From NCBI RefSeq assembly GCF_030813115.1, contig NZ_JAUSTY010000006.1, positions 62,001 to 126,000 on the forward strand: a stretch of 64,000 nucleotides of DNA, written 5' to 3'. This document shows, piece by piece, positions 53,683-61,960 of the stretch (position 1 is its first letter; every line of letters begins with the position of its first letter). The notes below the pieces were generated by a model that worked only from the letters and a program-made list of their open reading frames with translations, was not told where the DNA came from and ran no database searches. Position numbers and translations under genes: made by a program. This DNA comes from Bacillus horti (lineage in GTDB: Bacteria > Bacillota > Bacilli > Caldalkalibacillales > JCM-10596).

Positions 53683-54957
53683 GTGGATACATCAATCCTT
53701 CATAGAGATACATGGGTAGAAATTCAAATCGATCATATTGAACATAACTGTAGAGAAATTCGCAAATGGCTCCCTCCAGAAGTCAGGTTTATGGCTACTG
53801 TAAAAGCTGATGCCTATGGTCATGGCGATCTACAGGTGGCCGAAATAGCTCTTCGCTCCGGTGCAGATTCCTTGGCTGTGGCCTTACTAAGTGAAGCCCT
53901 TTACTTACGCAGAAATGGCGTACAAGCTCCAATATTAGTGCTTATGCCAATCCTTGCATGTGATGTGAATAAAGCGATTGAGCAGAACATTTCAGTCACC
54001 ATTGCCCATCCTACAGCGCTTCAGGAAATGCTGGCATACCAAACACACCAAGCTCCTCTTAAGGTTCATGTGAAGCTGGATACTGGGCTAGGCCGAATTG
54101 GTATTCGTAATGAAGCAGAGCTACAGAAGCTGCTTTCGGACTTAAAGAGGAAGGAAGTTATTGTTGAAGGCGTTTATACACACTATGCTACAGCAAAACG
54201 AGTAGAAACAGATTATTACGACATGCAGCACGCTAAGCTATTGGAAATGATTGATTGGTTAGAGAAAGAAGGAGTAAAAGCTAATGTATATCACTGTGCA
54301 AACAGTGCAGCAGCCCTTCAATTTCCTGATCAAGTTCTTGATATGGTGCGAATAGGGGAGGCCATGCTTGGTTTCTATCCCTCGCTAGAAATAAAAAGAA
54401 AGCTACCATTTACTCTAAAATCAGCATTATCTTTTCACTCTAAAATCGGTCATATTAAACAGATCAAAAAAGGAGATTATGTTGGCTATGATACGGTTTA
54501 CCAAGCACAAGAGGAGGAATGGGTAGCCACGATTCCGGTTGGGTACGCGGATGGCTATCATAGGTGCTTCCATGGGTTTTACGTACTCGTAGATGGTCAA
54601 AGAATGCCTATCATCAGCACCATCTGCATGGATCAAATGATGATCCGTTTACCTAAAGAGTACCCGCTAGGGACGGAGGTTGTTCTTATTGGGAAACAAG
54701 GGGAGGAGGAAATCACCTTCCAGCAGCTCGCTGAACACATCGGCAGTGTTCCACCGGAGATTCCATCTATGATTACAGATCGTGTACCCAAGGTTTACTT
54801 TGCTCAGGGCGAAATCGTAGAGATTTTATCTGAGAAAATCTGGGTTAACGCTCCCACACCATCAAAAGAAACGATATTTACCCAAAAGAAAGCATCACTT
54901 GATGGGAATGAACAAATTGACAAGAGCTTCAAAAAGAGAATCGTTCAGGCTATATAG
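53683..54957 (+). CDS. alr: Alanine racemase
   Basis: 424-aa PLP enzyme making D-alanine. The PLP lysine is in TVKADAYGHG, the catalytic tyrosine region is GYDTVYQ, and VGYADGYHR and STICMDQMMI are conserved. About 40 residues after VYFAQGEIVEI extend beyond the usual end and are lysine-rich. GTG start with GAGGA upstream. Together with ddl and murF it supplies and uses D-Ala-D-Ala. It is not a VanT-type fusion, since there is no membrane domain. Confidence 0.93.
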   Translation: MDTSILHRDTWVEIQIDHIEHNCREIRKWLPPEVRFMATVKADAYGHGDLQVAEIALRSGADSLAVALLSEALYLRRNGVQAPILVLMPILACDVNKAIEQNISVTIAHPTALQEMLAYQTHQAPLKVHVKLDTGLGRIGIRNEAELQKLLSDLKRKEVIVEGVYTHYATAKRVETDYYDMQHAKLLEMIDWLEKEGVKANVYHCANSAAALQFPDQVLDMVRIGEAMLGFYPSLEIKRKLPFTLKSALSFHSKIGHIKQIKKGDYVGYDTVYQAQEEEWVATIPVGYADGYHRCFHGFYVLVDGQRMPIISTICMDQMMIRLPKEYPLGTEVVLIGKQGEEEITFQQLAEHIGSVPPEIPSMITDRVPKVYFAQGEIVEILSEKIWVNAPTPSKETIFTQKKASLDGNEQIDKSFKKRIVQAI

Positions 54958-55057
54958 AAGTGAATATAACAATCCACGATAATCATTCAAACTCCTTGTA
55001 GTTTGAAGTTAACAATATGTACTGAGGATACAACGAATTGGAGGGAGGAAGCTAAAA

Positions 55058-55588
55058 ATGAACTGGGACCTAATTTGGAGAGAGTATCATCAAGAAATCT
55101 ATATGTATGTCTATTACAGAGTTTATAACAAGCAGGAAGCAGAGGACATCACACAGGAGGCCTTTCTTAAGGTCATTCGAGCGAGTAAACGGTACGAGGA
55201 TAGAGATACTAAGGGAATGATTGCTCTTTTAAAAACGACTGCAAGGAATCTTGTTGTCGATAGCTGGAGAAAGCAAAACACATCAGCAAAGCATGTGTAT
55301 GTTGAGTTAGATATGCTTGATTTAACGGAGCAGGAAAGAATAGAGGACTTAGTGGAGCAAAAGGACGAGATTCGAAGAGCTCTACAGTTGCTGAATCACG
55401 AGCAAAGAAAGATCGTTAAATATAGATTGCTCCAGGGCTTTTCCATTGCAGAAACAGCAAAGCTAATGGGCAAAAGCATCTCTGCCATTAAAACAACACA
55501 GCATCGATCAATACAATTTCTACGTGGTGTTTTGAATCAGCAAAAGCCACAACAGACAAATCGAGTTTCAGCCGAGCAAGCCGTTTAA
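55058..55588 (+). CDS. ECF sigma factor
   Basis: 176-aa extracytoplasmic-function sigma factor. Region 2 spans residues 5-75 (DITQEAFLKVIRASKRYED, LKTTARNLVVDSWRKQ) and region 4 residues 105-160 (YRLLQGFSIAETAKLMGKSI). GGAGGGAGG precedes the ATG. No anti-sigma gene is adjacent, which is unusual; the next gene is lspA after a gap of 137 bp. Its control and targets are unknown, though position suggests an envelope-stress role. Confidence 0.92.
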   Translation: MNWDLIWREYHQEIYMYVYYRVYNKQEAEDITQEAFLKVIRASKRYEDRDTKGMIALLKTTARNLVVDSWRKQNTSAKHVYVELDMLDLTEQERIEDLVEQKDEIRRALQLLNHEQRKIVKYRLLQGFSIAETAKLMGKSISAIKTTQHRSIQFLRGVLNQQKPQQTNRVSAEQAV

Positions 55589-55725
55589 CAAACAGGTTCG
55601 CCTCTCTCCACGGGAACTATTCTACGCGGTTATTCTTCAGACAGTGACTAGTACACATGATTATGATAAAATGCGTAGTATCATTGTGTTCTTAATATTG
55701 TGTTCGTCATACGGGAGGCAGAGAT

Positions 55726-56211
55726 ATGATCTATTTTCTCATCGCAGCTGTTATTGTGGTGGTTGATCAAATAAGTAAGTGGATGATTGTACAACTAATG
55801 GAACTTCGAGATTCGATCCCGATTATTGAAGGGATTTTTCATATCACTTCTCATCGAAATGTAGGAGCGGCTTTTGGTATCCTGGAAAATCAACGTTTGT
55901 TTTTTATTGCTGTAACGAGTATAGTAGCGATTGGAATTATTTATTATTTATATAAGCAGCGGCATAGTAAAGCTCTTCTAGTTTGGGCTTTAGCTATTAT
56001 GTTAGGTGGAGTGATAGGAAACTTCATCGATCGACTATTAACAGGTCAGGTTGTTGATTTTTTCGATGTAAATATTGTGCTGGGGTCATTTTTTTACAAC
56101 TTTCCGATCTTTAATATAGCTGATATTGCTATTTGTGTTGGGGTTGGACTGATTATCCTAGATCTTGTATTGAGTAGTATACGGGAATCTAAAGCAAAGA
56201 AGCTTGCTTGA
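55726..56211 (+). CDS. lspA: Lipoprotein signal peptidase II
   Basis: 161-aa inner-membrane aspartyl protease that cleaves prolipoprotein signal peptides. Four helices are visible; the catalytic aspartates are in GNFIDRLLTG and FNIADIAI, and NVGAAFGI is the other conserved box. GGGAGGCAG precedes the ATG. It ends in a terminator that overlaps its last codons. It would process the lipoproteins at 1060 and 23357. Confidence 0.96.
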   Translation: MIYFLIAAVIVVVDQISKWMIVQLMELRDSIPIIEGIFHITSHRNVGAAFGILENQRLFFIAVTSIVAIGIIYYLYKQRHSKALLVWALAIMLGGVIGNFIDRLLTGQVVDFFDVNIVLGSFFYNFPIFNIADIAICVGVGLIILDLVLSSIRESKAKKLA

Positions 56212-56232
56212 GGGCAACTTCTTTGCTTTTTT
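56191..56232 (+). terminator. lspA terminator
   Basis: AAAGCAAAGAAG (56191-56202) and CTTCTTTGCTTT (56218-56229) form a perfect 12-bp stem and a T run follows; the left arm is inside the lspA C-terminal codons. Confidence 0.9.
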
Positions 56233-56350
56233 GTCCTATAAGGTGGTACCGTCAGGAAAATGCGGATTACAACCGCTAAGACAATTTTCAAGACGATTCC
56301 CCCAATTTTAACAACGTTACGACAGTTTTAGTGGTCTTAGAGAATCTACT

Positions 56351-57259
56351 TTATATTTGTTGCTTCTCCCAAACTGCCGAGTGCTTTCGTACCAATCGAA
56401 GAAACATTTTAAAAGCCACAGATTGCCACTTGTTATTATGAAAGGCTAGTTGTGTATATAATGAATTTCCATTATCCCAAACAATTCCTGCCATTTTCTT
56501 TTCTTTCATTTCCATCGCGGTTGAAAAATATGGCAAGATTGAAAGGCCTAATCCACACATTACACTCTGCTTAATAGCCTCAATGCTCCAAAATTCTAAA
56601 GACGCTTTCGGCACGACATCGTGTGCTTGCAAGTACGAGTCAAAAAGCTTTCGATAACTACAGCCTTGCTGTGTTGACAAAAATGTTGAATGCGTTATAA
56701 CTTCCAGCAGGCTAGACCAGAGATTGTTATGCAAGTGAGGAGGGGCAATTAAAGTCAAAGGTTCGTGTACCAATTTTTCTACATATAAATCAGGTTCAGA
56801 GAACTCCTTATCTAATAAAAAAACTAGATCATGTTCACCTGTTCGCAATAGCCTCAGTGCTTCGGCATTGGAGTAAGATGGCTTTAGAATGAGCTGTACT
56901 TGTGGATATAAATAAGTGTATTCCTTCAAGATTGGAGGTAATCGATACACGGTTAACGATTCAGGAGCTGCAATGGTTATTGTTCCAGTTGGAATATGAC
57001 TATCCGTGTAAATATTTTTAGCATTTGCATATAAGTGTAACATTTCAATGGCAAAGGGCATGAATTGTTCACCAGTTTGTGTAAGAAAGATTTTTTTCCC
57101 AAGTCTGTCAAATAAGGGAGCGCCTACCTCTCCTTCAAGCGCTTGAACATGCGTAGTCACTGTGGATTGAGCGTAACCAAGATGCTCAGCCGCCTTTGTG
57201 AATCCACCTAAATCCGCAATAGCCTTAAACGTGGCTAGATGCCGGAGTTCCATTTCCAT
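56351..57259 (-). CDS. LysR family transcriptional regulator
   Basis: 302-aa LysR protein: helix-turn-helix at residues 5-65 (FTKAAEHLGYAQSTVTTHVQ), effector domain from about residue 90. It is divergent from the EamA transporter across 163 bp and probably regulates it. Imperfect palindromes near 57300-57320 could be operators. Effector unknown. Confidence 0.92.
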   Translation of the reverse strand: MEMELRHLATFKAIADLGGFTKAAEHLGYAQSTVTTHVQALEGEVGAPLFDRLGKKIFLTQTGEQFMPFAIEMLHLYANAKNIYTDSHIPTGTITIAAPESLTVYRLPPILKEYTYLYPQVQLILKPSYSNAEALRLLRTGEHDLVFLLDKEFSEPDLYVEKLVHEPLTLIAPPHLHNNLWSSLLEVITHSTFLSTQQGCSYRKLFDSYLQAHDVVPKASLEFWSIEAIKQSVMCGLGLSILPYFSTAMEMKEKKMAGIVWDNGNSLYTQLAFHNNKWQSVAFKMFLRLVRKHSAVWEKQQI

Positions 57260-57422
57260 TCGCTCCTAACATTAAAAATTTTATTCATATTGTATCACAA
57301 AATTCGATCGTTTTAATTTAAATTATCTATTTTACTAATCAATAGTGCGTGTATATACTTTAATCATCGCTGCAGCGATTCAGGTTTACATAAAATCTGT
57401 GATACGAGGGAGTAGGTAGTGA

Positions 57423-58328
57423 ATGAATAAATCATGGCTAATAATTGGATCCATTGCAACAACATTGCTGTTATGGGCGTCCGCATTTGTAGGAATAAGG
57501 GCGGGTTTGGAAGCATACTCTCCGACTCAATTGTCATTTTTGAGATACGCTACAGCATCCCTGATTCTTCTGTTGTTTATCGGTAGGGAAAAGATCCGTC
57601 TTCCTGACAGGAAGGATATACCTAGAATAATGATAATAGGATTAATTGGCATTACGATTTATAACGTTGCATTAAATTTTGGAGAAGTAAGTGTTACAGC
57701 TGGCGTAGCGAGTTTTATTGTCAACACGGTTCCGATCTTCACATCCATACTTGCCGTTTTGATTTTGAAGGAAAAGATGACTTATTGGGGATGGGGTGCT
57801 ATTATACTCAGTTTCCTAGGGGTCTCGATCATATCTTTAGATGATATTCGAAATATGCATATTAGCAGTGGAACTCTTCTGCTCTTGATAGCTGCGATCT
57901 CACAGGCCATATTTTTTGTGTTGCAAAAACCTTTGCTGATTAAATATCGCCCAATTGAGGTAACTACCTACGCTATTCTAGCAGGAACCTTATTTATGCT
58001 TCCGTTTTCACATGATATAGTAGATGGGATTAAACATGCACCTACTGCTAAAACCATGGTTGTCATCTATTTAGGCATATTTCCAGGTGCACTCGCTTAC
58101 CTGTCATGGTCGTTTGCTCTATCAAAAGTACAAGCATCGACTGTATCGAGTTTTCTTTTCCTAGTTCCATTATTGACCCTAGGGATTGCCTGGATTTGGC
58201 TATCTGAAATCCCAACAATGTATACATGGATCGGAGGAATTTTGATTTTAGCAGGAGTTGTTTGCATGAATACTCTAGGAAAAGCTAAATCCATTCCAGC
58301 CGAAGGACACATAAATTTGACAAAATAA
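57423..58328 (+). CDS. EamA/DMT family transporter
   Basis: 301-aa membrane protein with ten helices in two EamA repeats (WASAFVGIRAGLEAYSPTQL opens the first; LSFLGVSIISLDD closes it; the second carries LFLVPLLTLGIAWIWLSE). Not a close paralogue of the transporter at 39815. Probably exports a metabolite under the divergent LysR protein. Confidence 0.9.
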   Translation: MNKSWLIIGSIATTLLLWASAFVGIRAGLEAYSPTQLSFLRYATASLILLLFIGREKIRLPDRKDIPRIMIIGLIGITIYNVALNFGEVSVTAGVASFIVNTVPIFTSILAVLILKEKMTYWGWGAIILSFLGVSIISLDDIRNMHISSGTLLLLIAAISQAIFFVLQKPLLIKYRPIEVTTYAILAGTLFMLPFSHDIVDGIKHAPTAKTMVVIYLGIFPGALAYLSWSFALSKVQASTVSSFLFLVPLLTLGIAWIWLSEIPTMYTWIGGILILAGVVCMNTLGKAKSIPAEGHINLTK

Positions 58329-58342
58329 TTATTAAGCTATAC

Positions 58343-58477
58343 ATGGTTAGATTTATCAGAGGAATCCATTATCTGGCGACAGCAATCTTTGAGGATCTGG
58401 ATGGTAAGACCAAACTCACTTATCGCACAGTATTTGAAGAAAATCTGAATTATTGGTTAATGAATAATACAGGTTAA
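58343..58477 (+). pseudogene. Remnant of an SRPBCC-type gene
   Basis: 44-aa open frame beginning MVRFIRGIHYLATAIFEDLD and containing TKLTYRTVFEENLNYWLMNN. TAIFEDLDGKTKLTYRTVFE resembles the late strand and helix of AHSA1-like SRPBCC proteins, but the first two thirds and any RBS are missing. Probably a decayed gene end. Confidence 0.55.
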
Positions 58478-58531
58478 GGTTAATTAAAGAATTTAAGTTA
58501 TTCAAGAAAAGGGCGCTTTACGGGAGCAACG

Positions 58532-58580
58532 AAAAAAGCCCAATCTCTCAAATATAAATGTTGAGAAATTGGGCTTTTTA
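58532..58580. terminator. Bidirectional terminator
   Basis: AAAAAAGCCCAATCTCTCAA and TTGAGAAATTGGGCTTTTT pair with one mismatch; runs of A and T at the ends. It serves the convergent Crp-family gene and the plus-strand remnant. Confidence 0.88.
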
Positions 58581-58651
58581 ATACGGTAATTTTCTAAATG
58601 TTGTAAATCTGCATTTTCTTGATGCTACCCCTATAAATGAATCCACACCAG

Positions 58652-59344
58652 TCATGTTGAGAATGCTGCTTGCTCCTTTAGCGTATTCAAATCAAGAATC
58701 ATTAGGCCTCTTCGATCCATCTGCAAGACTTTCTTTTTGCGCAGCTGATTAATAAAGCGATTTGCTGTTTCTCTTGTTGTTCCAATAGCACTAGCAAAAT
58801 CTTGGTGAGTCAGAGGTAACGGAATATGAATCACACCGTCTTTATCAGTCCCATTATTTTCAGCAAGCTGAAGCAGGAAAAGCATCGCTCTTTCATTCAC
58901 ATCATGTCCAGTCATTTCCTGTAGCTTCTTTTGGAGCTCAGCTATTTTTTCTCCCATGCCCCTCATGACTTTTATGGCGATTTCGGGAATATTCATCATA
59001 AGCGTTTCAAAGGCTTGGATAGGAATAGCGTATAATTGTGTATCAACAATCGCTTCCGTAGTTGCCGGATATGGAGCCTGATTAAAAAATCCAGTATGAG
59101 GGAACATATCGCCAGGCTTTAGAAAACAGATGATGTGTTCATTTCCATTTTCATCCGTTTTCCACGCTTTCACTAAGCCACGCTGAATGAAATAAACCGC
59201 TTCTTTATCACTAGCCTCTCTAAAGATAATTTCTTTCTTTCGGTATGAACGCTGAATCGTTATATTCCACACGTATTGTAGCTCATCTTCTGTTAAATTA
59301 CGAAACAACGGAATAGATTGTAAAACCCCAAGCTTTGACTTCAT
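58652..59344 (-). CDS. Crp/Fnr family transcriptional regulator
   Basis: 230-aa regulator: cyclic-nucleotide-like beta-roll (residues 15-120, FIQRGLVKAWKTDENGNEHI), dimerisation helix, and HTH_Crp (PLTHQDFASAIGTTRETANR). Only one cysteine is seen, so it lacks the Fe-S cluster cysteines of Fnr and must sense another signal. The ATG at 59344 is chosen; a longer frame would run through the divergent promoter box. Divergent from the MFS-Ric operon, which suggests control of nitric oxide or anaerobic response. Confidence 0.88.
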   Translation of the reverse strand: MKSKLGVLQSIPLFRNLTEDELQYVWNITIQRSYRKKEIIFREASDKEAVYFIQRGLVKAWKTDENGNEHIICFLKPGDMFPHTGFFNQAPYPATTEAIVDTQLYAIPIQAFETLMMNIPEIAIKVMRGMGEKIAELQKKLQEMTGHDVNERAMLFLLQLAENNGTDKDGVIHIPLPLTHQDFASAIGTTRETANRFINQLRKKKVLQMDRRGLMILDLNTLKEQAAFST

Positions 59345-59434
59345 TTCGTTCACACTCCCATTGCAAAATGAGGACCTGTTTGCCTTCGCTATAATTATCT
59401 TAGTAAAATTATACACTTGATCCACAGATCGGGT

Positions 59435-59450
59435 TGTGACATATGTCATA
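59435..59450. promoter_or_regulatory. Crp/Fnr-type box
   Basis: TGTGACATATGTCATA: half sites TGTGA and TCATA around a symmetric ACATATGT centre, one mismatch from a perfect palindrome, in the 190-bp divergent region. The Crp-like protein is the expected binder. Confidence 0.75.
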
Positions 59451-59534
59451 GTGAAATCATCACTATTTTATATGATGATAGGTGAATTAGGTTTAAGAAA
59501 TTCACTCAGCCAATGACTGATCTGGGAGGTATAT

Positions 59535-60722
59535 ATGAAGAAATTAATGTATGTCATTGTTGCTATTTCCTTTCTCGATATGTTTGTCCAATTTCCCATA
59601 ATGAGTCCACTTGCGCTAAGTCTAGGAGCAAGCTCTGCCACGATAGGCCTAGTAATGGGGAGCTACTCATTTACCAACCTTTTTGGGAATGTATTAGCTG
59701 GAATATGGGTTGATCGATACGGTGCAAAAAAAATATTTGTACTTGGTATGCTTAGTACAGCCTTTGTCATCCTTTTATATATATGGGTATCCACACCTTT
59801 CCAACTCATTATTGTCCGTTTATTACATGGTTTGATCAGTGGTTTATTGACACCAAGTATATTTACTTGGGTCTCTCAAATGAGGAAAGAGGATCAAAAT
59901 CTGCAGGGTAAAAATATGGCTTTTTCAGGAGCAGCAGTTGGAGTAGCCGCCGTTTTAGGACCAGCCTTTAGTAGCCTAATAATGGCCGGTATAGGGATAC
60001 ATGCTGTGTTCTATTTTATGTCCATTTTGTTACTGATTACAGGAATCATTTGTGCACTTTTCATTCGCGGTAGACAAAATAATCCTCGATCCAGGACATT
60101 GCACCACTCTTCACAAACAGATGAACAGAAGAATGAGTGGAAGGTATTAACCAGTTATCTCCCGGGTCTTGTTCTTCCTTATATCGGTTCCTTTAGTTTA
60201 ATGTGTGTCATGGGAGTCCTCACCTATATGCTTCCAATAAAGGTTCAAGAGCTTGGATTGGACATCAAAACAGGCGGTCTAATGCTGAGTACATTTGGCT
60301 TTGTTGCTGTCTTATTTTTTGTTCTCCCAAGCAATCGGATATTTGATCGCTTTTCTTTAAATACCATATTAATAACTGGATTCATATTCTTAACGGCAGC
60401 GTTATGGATGCTATATTTCTTTTCTCAAGAAGTACTTTTATACATGGCCATGGGTGTTTATGGTCTTGGATTTGCTTGTATTTTTCCAGCTATAACAAAA
60501 CAATTAGTCGAACATATTCCTGATGAAGTGAGAGGAAAAGCATTCGGTCTTTTTTACGCCATCTTTTCTATTGGGGTCGTTGTGGGTTCTGTTTTAGTGG
60601 GTATGCTGACGACAAGCGTTGATGATGGCTTTAAGCTTGCCGCAATGTCTTTAACAGTGCTTTGCCCTGTATTGTTAATCTTAACTAAACAAATCCCATC
60701 AAAAATAGCTGTAAAGGCGTGA
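59535..60722 (+). CDS. MFS transporter
   Basis: 395-aa membrane protein with about twelve helices; motif A GIWVDRYGAKKIFVLGM and GKAFGLFYAIFSIGVVVGSV in the second half. GGGAGGTATA precedes the ATG. It lies downstream of the Crp/Fnr-type box and 58 bp before the Ric gene, so probably co-transcribed and part of a nitrosative or anaerobic response. Cargo unknown. Confidence 0.88.
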   Translation: MKKLMYVIVAISFLDMFVQFPIMSPLALSLGASSATIGLVMGSYSFTNLFGNVLAGIWVDRYGAKKIFVLGMLSTAFVILLYIWVSTPFQLIIVRLLHGLISGLLTPSIFTWVSQMRKEDQNLQGKNMAFSGAAVGVAAVLGPAFSSLIMAGIGIHAVFYFMSILLLITGIICALFIRGRQNNPRSRTLHHSSQTDEQKNEWKVLTSYLPGLVLPYIGSFSLMCVMGVLTYMLPIKVQELGLDIKTGGLMLSTFGFVAVLFFVLPSNRIFDRFSLNTILITGFIFLTAALWMLYFFSQEVLLYMAMGVYGLGFACIFPAITKQLVEHIPDEVRGKAFGLFYAIFSIGVVVGSVLVGMLTTSVDDGFKLAAMSLTVLCPVLLILTKQIPSKIAVKA

Positions 60723-60780
60723 TAGCCGTCACAGTTAAGTGAACACACATGAATTAAAATGAGGGAAAGGAGGCGATCAT

Positions 60781-61476
60781 ATGAAACAAACATTTTCAGG
60801 ATCCCAAACAATTGCACAAATCGTAACAGATTTCCCTCATGCCGCTAATCTGTTTAAAGAATTCAAAATAGACTTTTGCTGTGGAGGACAACAAAGCCTA
60901 ACTAAAGCTTTAGAGCAAAAAGGTTTAGATGAAGAGACTTTTATTCAAAAATTAAGGACGTCATACGAAGAAGAGAAGAAGAGGGGAGAACAACAGCTAA
61001 CAATGTGGAAATTAGTTCCCTCTGATAAACTCATCGATCATATCGTTCACACTCATCACGGATATCTAAGACAAGAGCTTCCAGTATTGAGTAGTTTTAT
61101 TACTAAAGTTTCTCGCGTCCATGGAGAAGCTCATCCAGAGCTAATAGAATTAAATCTCCTTTTTCACCAGATGAAGGTAGAGCTAGAGCAGCATTTGATC
61201 GAAGAAGAGGAGATCCTCTTTCCATTAATTAAACGAAAAGATGGTCAAGCTTTCTCACCATCAGAGAAAAGCTTGTTTGAAAAAGCAGAGACTGAACATT
61301 CGACTGTAGGAGAAATTCTGCAAAAAATGCGAAGCATTACACAGGATTATACTCTTCCAGAGGGTGCATGTGGAACGTATACACTATCCTTTCAAAAGCT
61401 TGAGTTACTTGAAGCAGATATTTTTCAGCATGTCCATCTTGAAAATAACATTTTATTTACTCGCTTCACTCAATAA
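60781..61476 (+). CDS. Iron-sulfur cluster repair protein (Ric/ScdA/YtfE)
   Basis: 231-aa di-iron protein that repairs Fe-S clusters after nitric oxide or oxidative damage. The N-terminal ScdA_N segment contains FKIDFCCGGQQSL, and the hemerythrin-like domain carries histidines and glutamates in VHTHHGYLRQEL, VHGEAHPEL, HLIEEEEILFP and FQHVHLENNI. AAAGGAGG precedes the ATG. It is linked to the Crp/Fnr-type regulator and the MFS gene. Confidence 0.93.
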   Translation: MKQTFSGSQTIAQIVTDFPHAANLFKEFKIDFCCGGQQSLTKALEQKGLDEETFIQKLRTSYEEEKKRGEQQLTMWKLVPSDKLIDHIVHTHHGYLRQELPVLSSFITKVSRVHGEAHPELIELNLLFHQMKVELEQHLIEEEEILFPLIKRKDGQAFSPSEKSLFEKAETEHSTVGEILQKMRSITQDYTLPEGACGTYTLSFQKLELLEADIFQHVHLENNILFTRFTQ

Positions 61477-61603
61477 GGTATCGAATTTTATACTTTCTTA
61501 TACTGTTAGAAAAACCTTCTGCAGGATCGCTCTTAAAGAAGCACTTGAGCGATCTTACAGAAGGAGATGTGAAAATTAAAGCGAGCAAAGTATACTAAAC
61601 TCT

Positions 61604-61960
61604 CTATCTAATAAATCTAACATGCTCTATAAGTCCGTTAGCCACACGATATACGGCTACAACATGGGAAATGTCCTTAGAACCACGTGATCCTGTAACA
61701 TGCTCCTCATCTAGAACATAGCTTCCAATCTGTATTCTGGATACAAGCTCACAATGTAGGTTTGGACTCATTTCAAAAAGCTCCGTATATCTTTTCCGCA
61801 TAGCCTCATGACCTTCCATTAAGACGTTTCCTTGTGCATCCTCAACGACACAGTTCTCCGTATAACATTCCATAAAAGAGTCAATATCCCGATTATTGTA
61901 GGCCTCAAGCTGTTTTTGTGCAGGTCTAAGGATATCGTCATTAAATGAGTGTTTACTCAT
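61604..61960 (-). CDS. NTF2-like (SnoaL-type) domain protein
   Basis: 118-aa protein with the cone-shaped NTF2/SnoaL fold: FMECYTENCVVEDAQGNVLM, then the EGHEAMRKRYTELF helix, then SHVVAVYRVANGLIEHVRFI. Members include isomerases and small-ligand binders; the ligand is unknown. It overlaps the pepF 3' end by eight bases, on the same strand, so it is the second gene of that operon. Confidence 0.88.
   Translation of the reverse strand: MSKHSFNDDILRPAQKQLEAYNNRDIDSFMECYTENCVVEDAQGNVLMEGHEAMRKRYTELFEMSPNLHCELVSRIQIGSYVLDEEHVTGSRGSKDISHVVAVYRVANGLIEHVRFIR

Noticed and set aside
48591-54957. A classical glycopeptide-resistance (vanHAX or vanG) cluster
   Set aside because: VanH dehydrogenase, VanX/VanXY dipeptidase and VanT membrane racemase are absent, and ligase motifs fit D-Ala-D-Ala.
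59345-59449. Longer N-terminus for the Crp/Fnr protein, including one cysteine
   Set aside because: This stretch overlaps the regulatory box and shows no family similarity; a fitting ATG and RBS exist at 59344.
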